NCBI GenBank assembly: GCA_001913845.2
Contig: MKGP02000069.1
Span: 1 to 63,738 of the forward strand
DNA: 63,738 nt
From: Limnothrix sp. CACIAM 69d
GTDB taxonomy: Bacteria > Cyanobacteriota > Cyanobacteriia > CACIAM-69d
Direction of reading: 5' to 3'
In this document: positions 63,636-63,738 of the stretch, piece by piece
Layout: each line of letters starts with the position of its first letter
How positions within the stretch are numbered: the stretch's first letter is position 1
The notes under the pieces: model-generated
The model's database searches: none
Told to the model about the DNA's origin: nothing
The model's input: only the letters and a program-made list of their open reading frames with translations
Program-made: the position numbers and the translations under genes

Positions 63636-63650
63636 CGCCGCTCTGCGGCG
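63636..63650 (+). repeat. IS200 left-end hairpin
   Basis: CGCCGC (63636-63641), loop TCT, GCGGCG (63645-63650), with AATTCC upstream. It resembles the hairpin at 93-115 and stands 13 bases before the TnpA start codon, as in IS200 left ends. Confidence 0.7.
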
Positions 63651-63662
63651 TAAAAATCAGAG

Positions 63663-63738
63663 ATGAGCGAATATATCCACAAAAGTCATAACGTCACAAT
63701 TTTGCTTTACCACTTAGTGTTCCCAGCAAAGTATCGAC
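63663..63738 (+). mobile_element. tnpA: IS200-type Y1 transposase (tnpA), 5' end, cut by window
   Basis: ATG at 63663 starts MSEYIHKSHNVTILLYHLVF, then PAKYR, and runs off the window. This is the N-terminal strand region of the IS200 TnpA HUH fold, including the HLVFPAKYR motif. The orientation matches the 3' end of tnpA at 1-85, so the region between could be flanked by two copies of one element. The hairpin at 63636 is its left end. Confidence 0.8.

Overview
The window is chromosomal DNA of a cyanobacterium. The HIP1 octamer GCGATCGC is scattered through genes on both strands, and the gene set is photosynthetic: NADP-type GAPDH (gap2), Mg-protoporphyrin monomethyl ester cyclase, heme oxygenase, ferredoxin-sulfite reductase, the 2-oxoglutarate decarboxylase/SSADH bypass and biosynthetic arginine decarboxylase. 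The genus cannot be fixed from the sequence alone. Most genes are single housekeeping genes with wide intergenic gaps, and no phage or CRISPR array was seen.

Layout. 1-1092 is a graveyard of mobile DNA: the 3' end of an IS200 element, a restriction-nuclease fragment cut by it, and a decayed IS1 transposase. 1093-4493 holds ychF, ilvE and prfB, the last with an intact RF2 programmed frameshift. 5513-11430 holds a TPR protein and a polysaccharide or exporter cassette (SLBB protein, Wzz-like protein, ABC exporter). 12698-22915 holds gap1, small conserved genes, a secreted TPR-CHAT protein, a LysR regulator, a 1-Cys peroxiredoxin, an esterase and purH. 23069-32930 holds a C-terminal protease, conserved hypotheticals, sir, a glycosyltransferase, and murC-murB. 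33730-37907 holds gap2 and small genes. 38286-42020 is the hemN / heme oxygenase / acsF cluster associated with low-oxygen tetrapyrrole synthesis, in which hemN carries a one-base frameshift. 42386-48174 holds carA, a retropepsin-like lipoprotein, ndk and speA. 49040-52087 encodes a pentapeptide-TPR-CHAT protein. 52742-55990 encodes the SSADH and 2-oxoglutarate decarboxylase pair that closes the TCA cycle. 56199-62487 holds a TPR-glycosyltransferase and an adenosylcobalamin-dependent ribonucleotide reductase interrupted by two inteins, each placed directly before a catalytic cysteine. The window ends in an IS630 fragment and the 5' end of another IS200 element.

The clearest structure beyond the genes is repetitive. 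A 20-bp palindrome, CAAGGGGCTTAAGCCCCTTG, and its variants recur in many intergenic gaps. In three places it sits in the middle of about 133-bp elements with shared inverted ends (MITE-like), and in three others it lies within tandem duplications. A second family has GTAGGGG...CCCCTAC ends. An 88-nt block matching between 20097-20184 (minus) and 33521-33608 (plus) looks like the 3' end of a tnpB gene, the region that normally carries the guide RNA, left behind without its gene.
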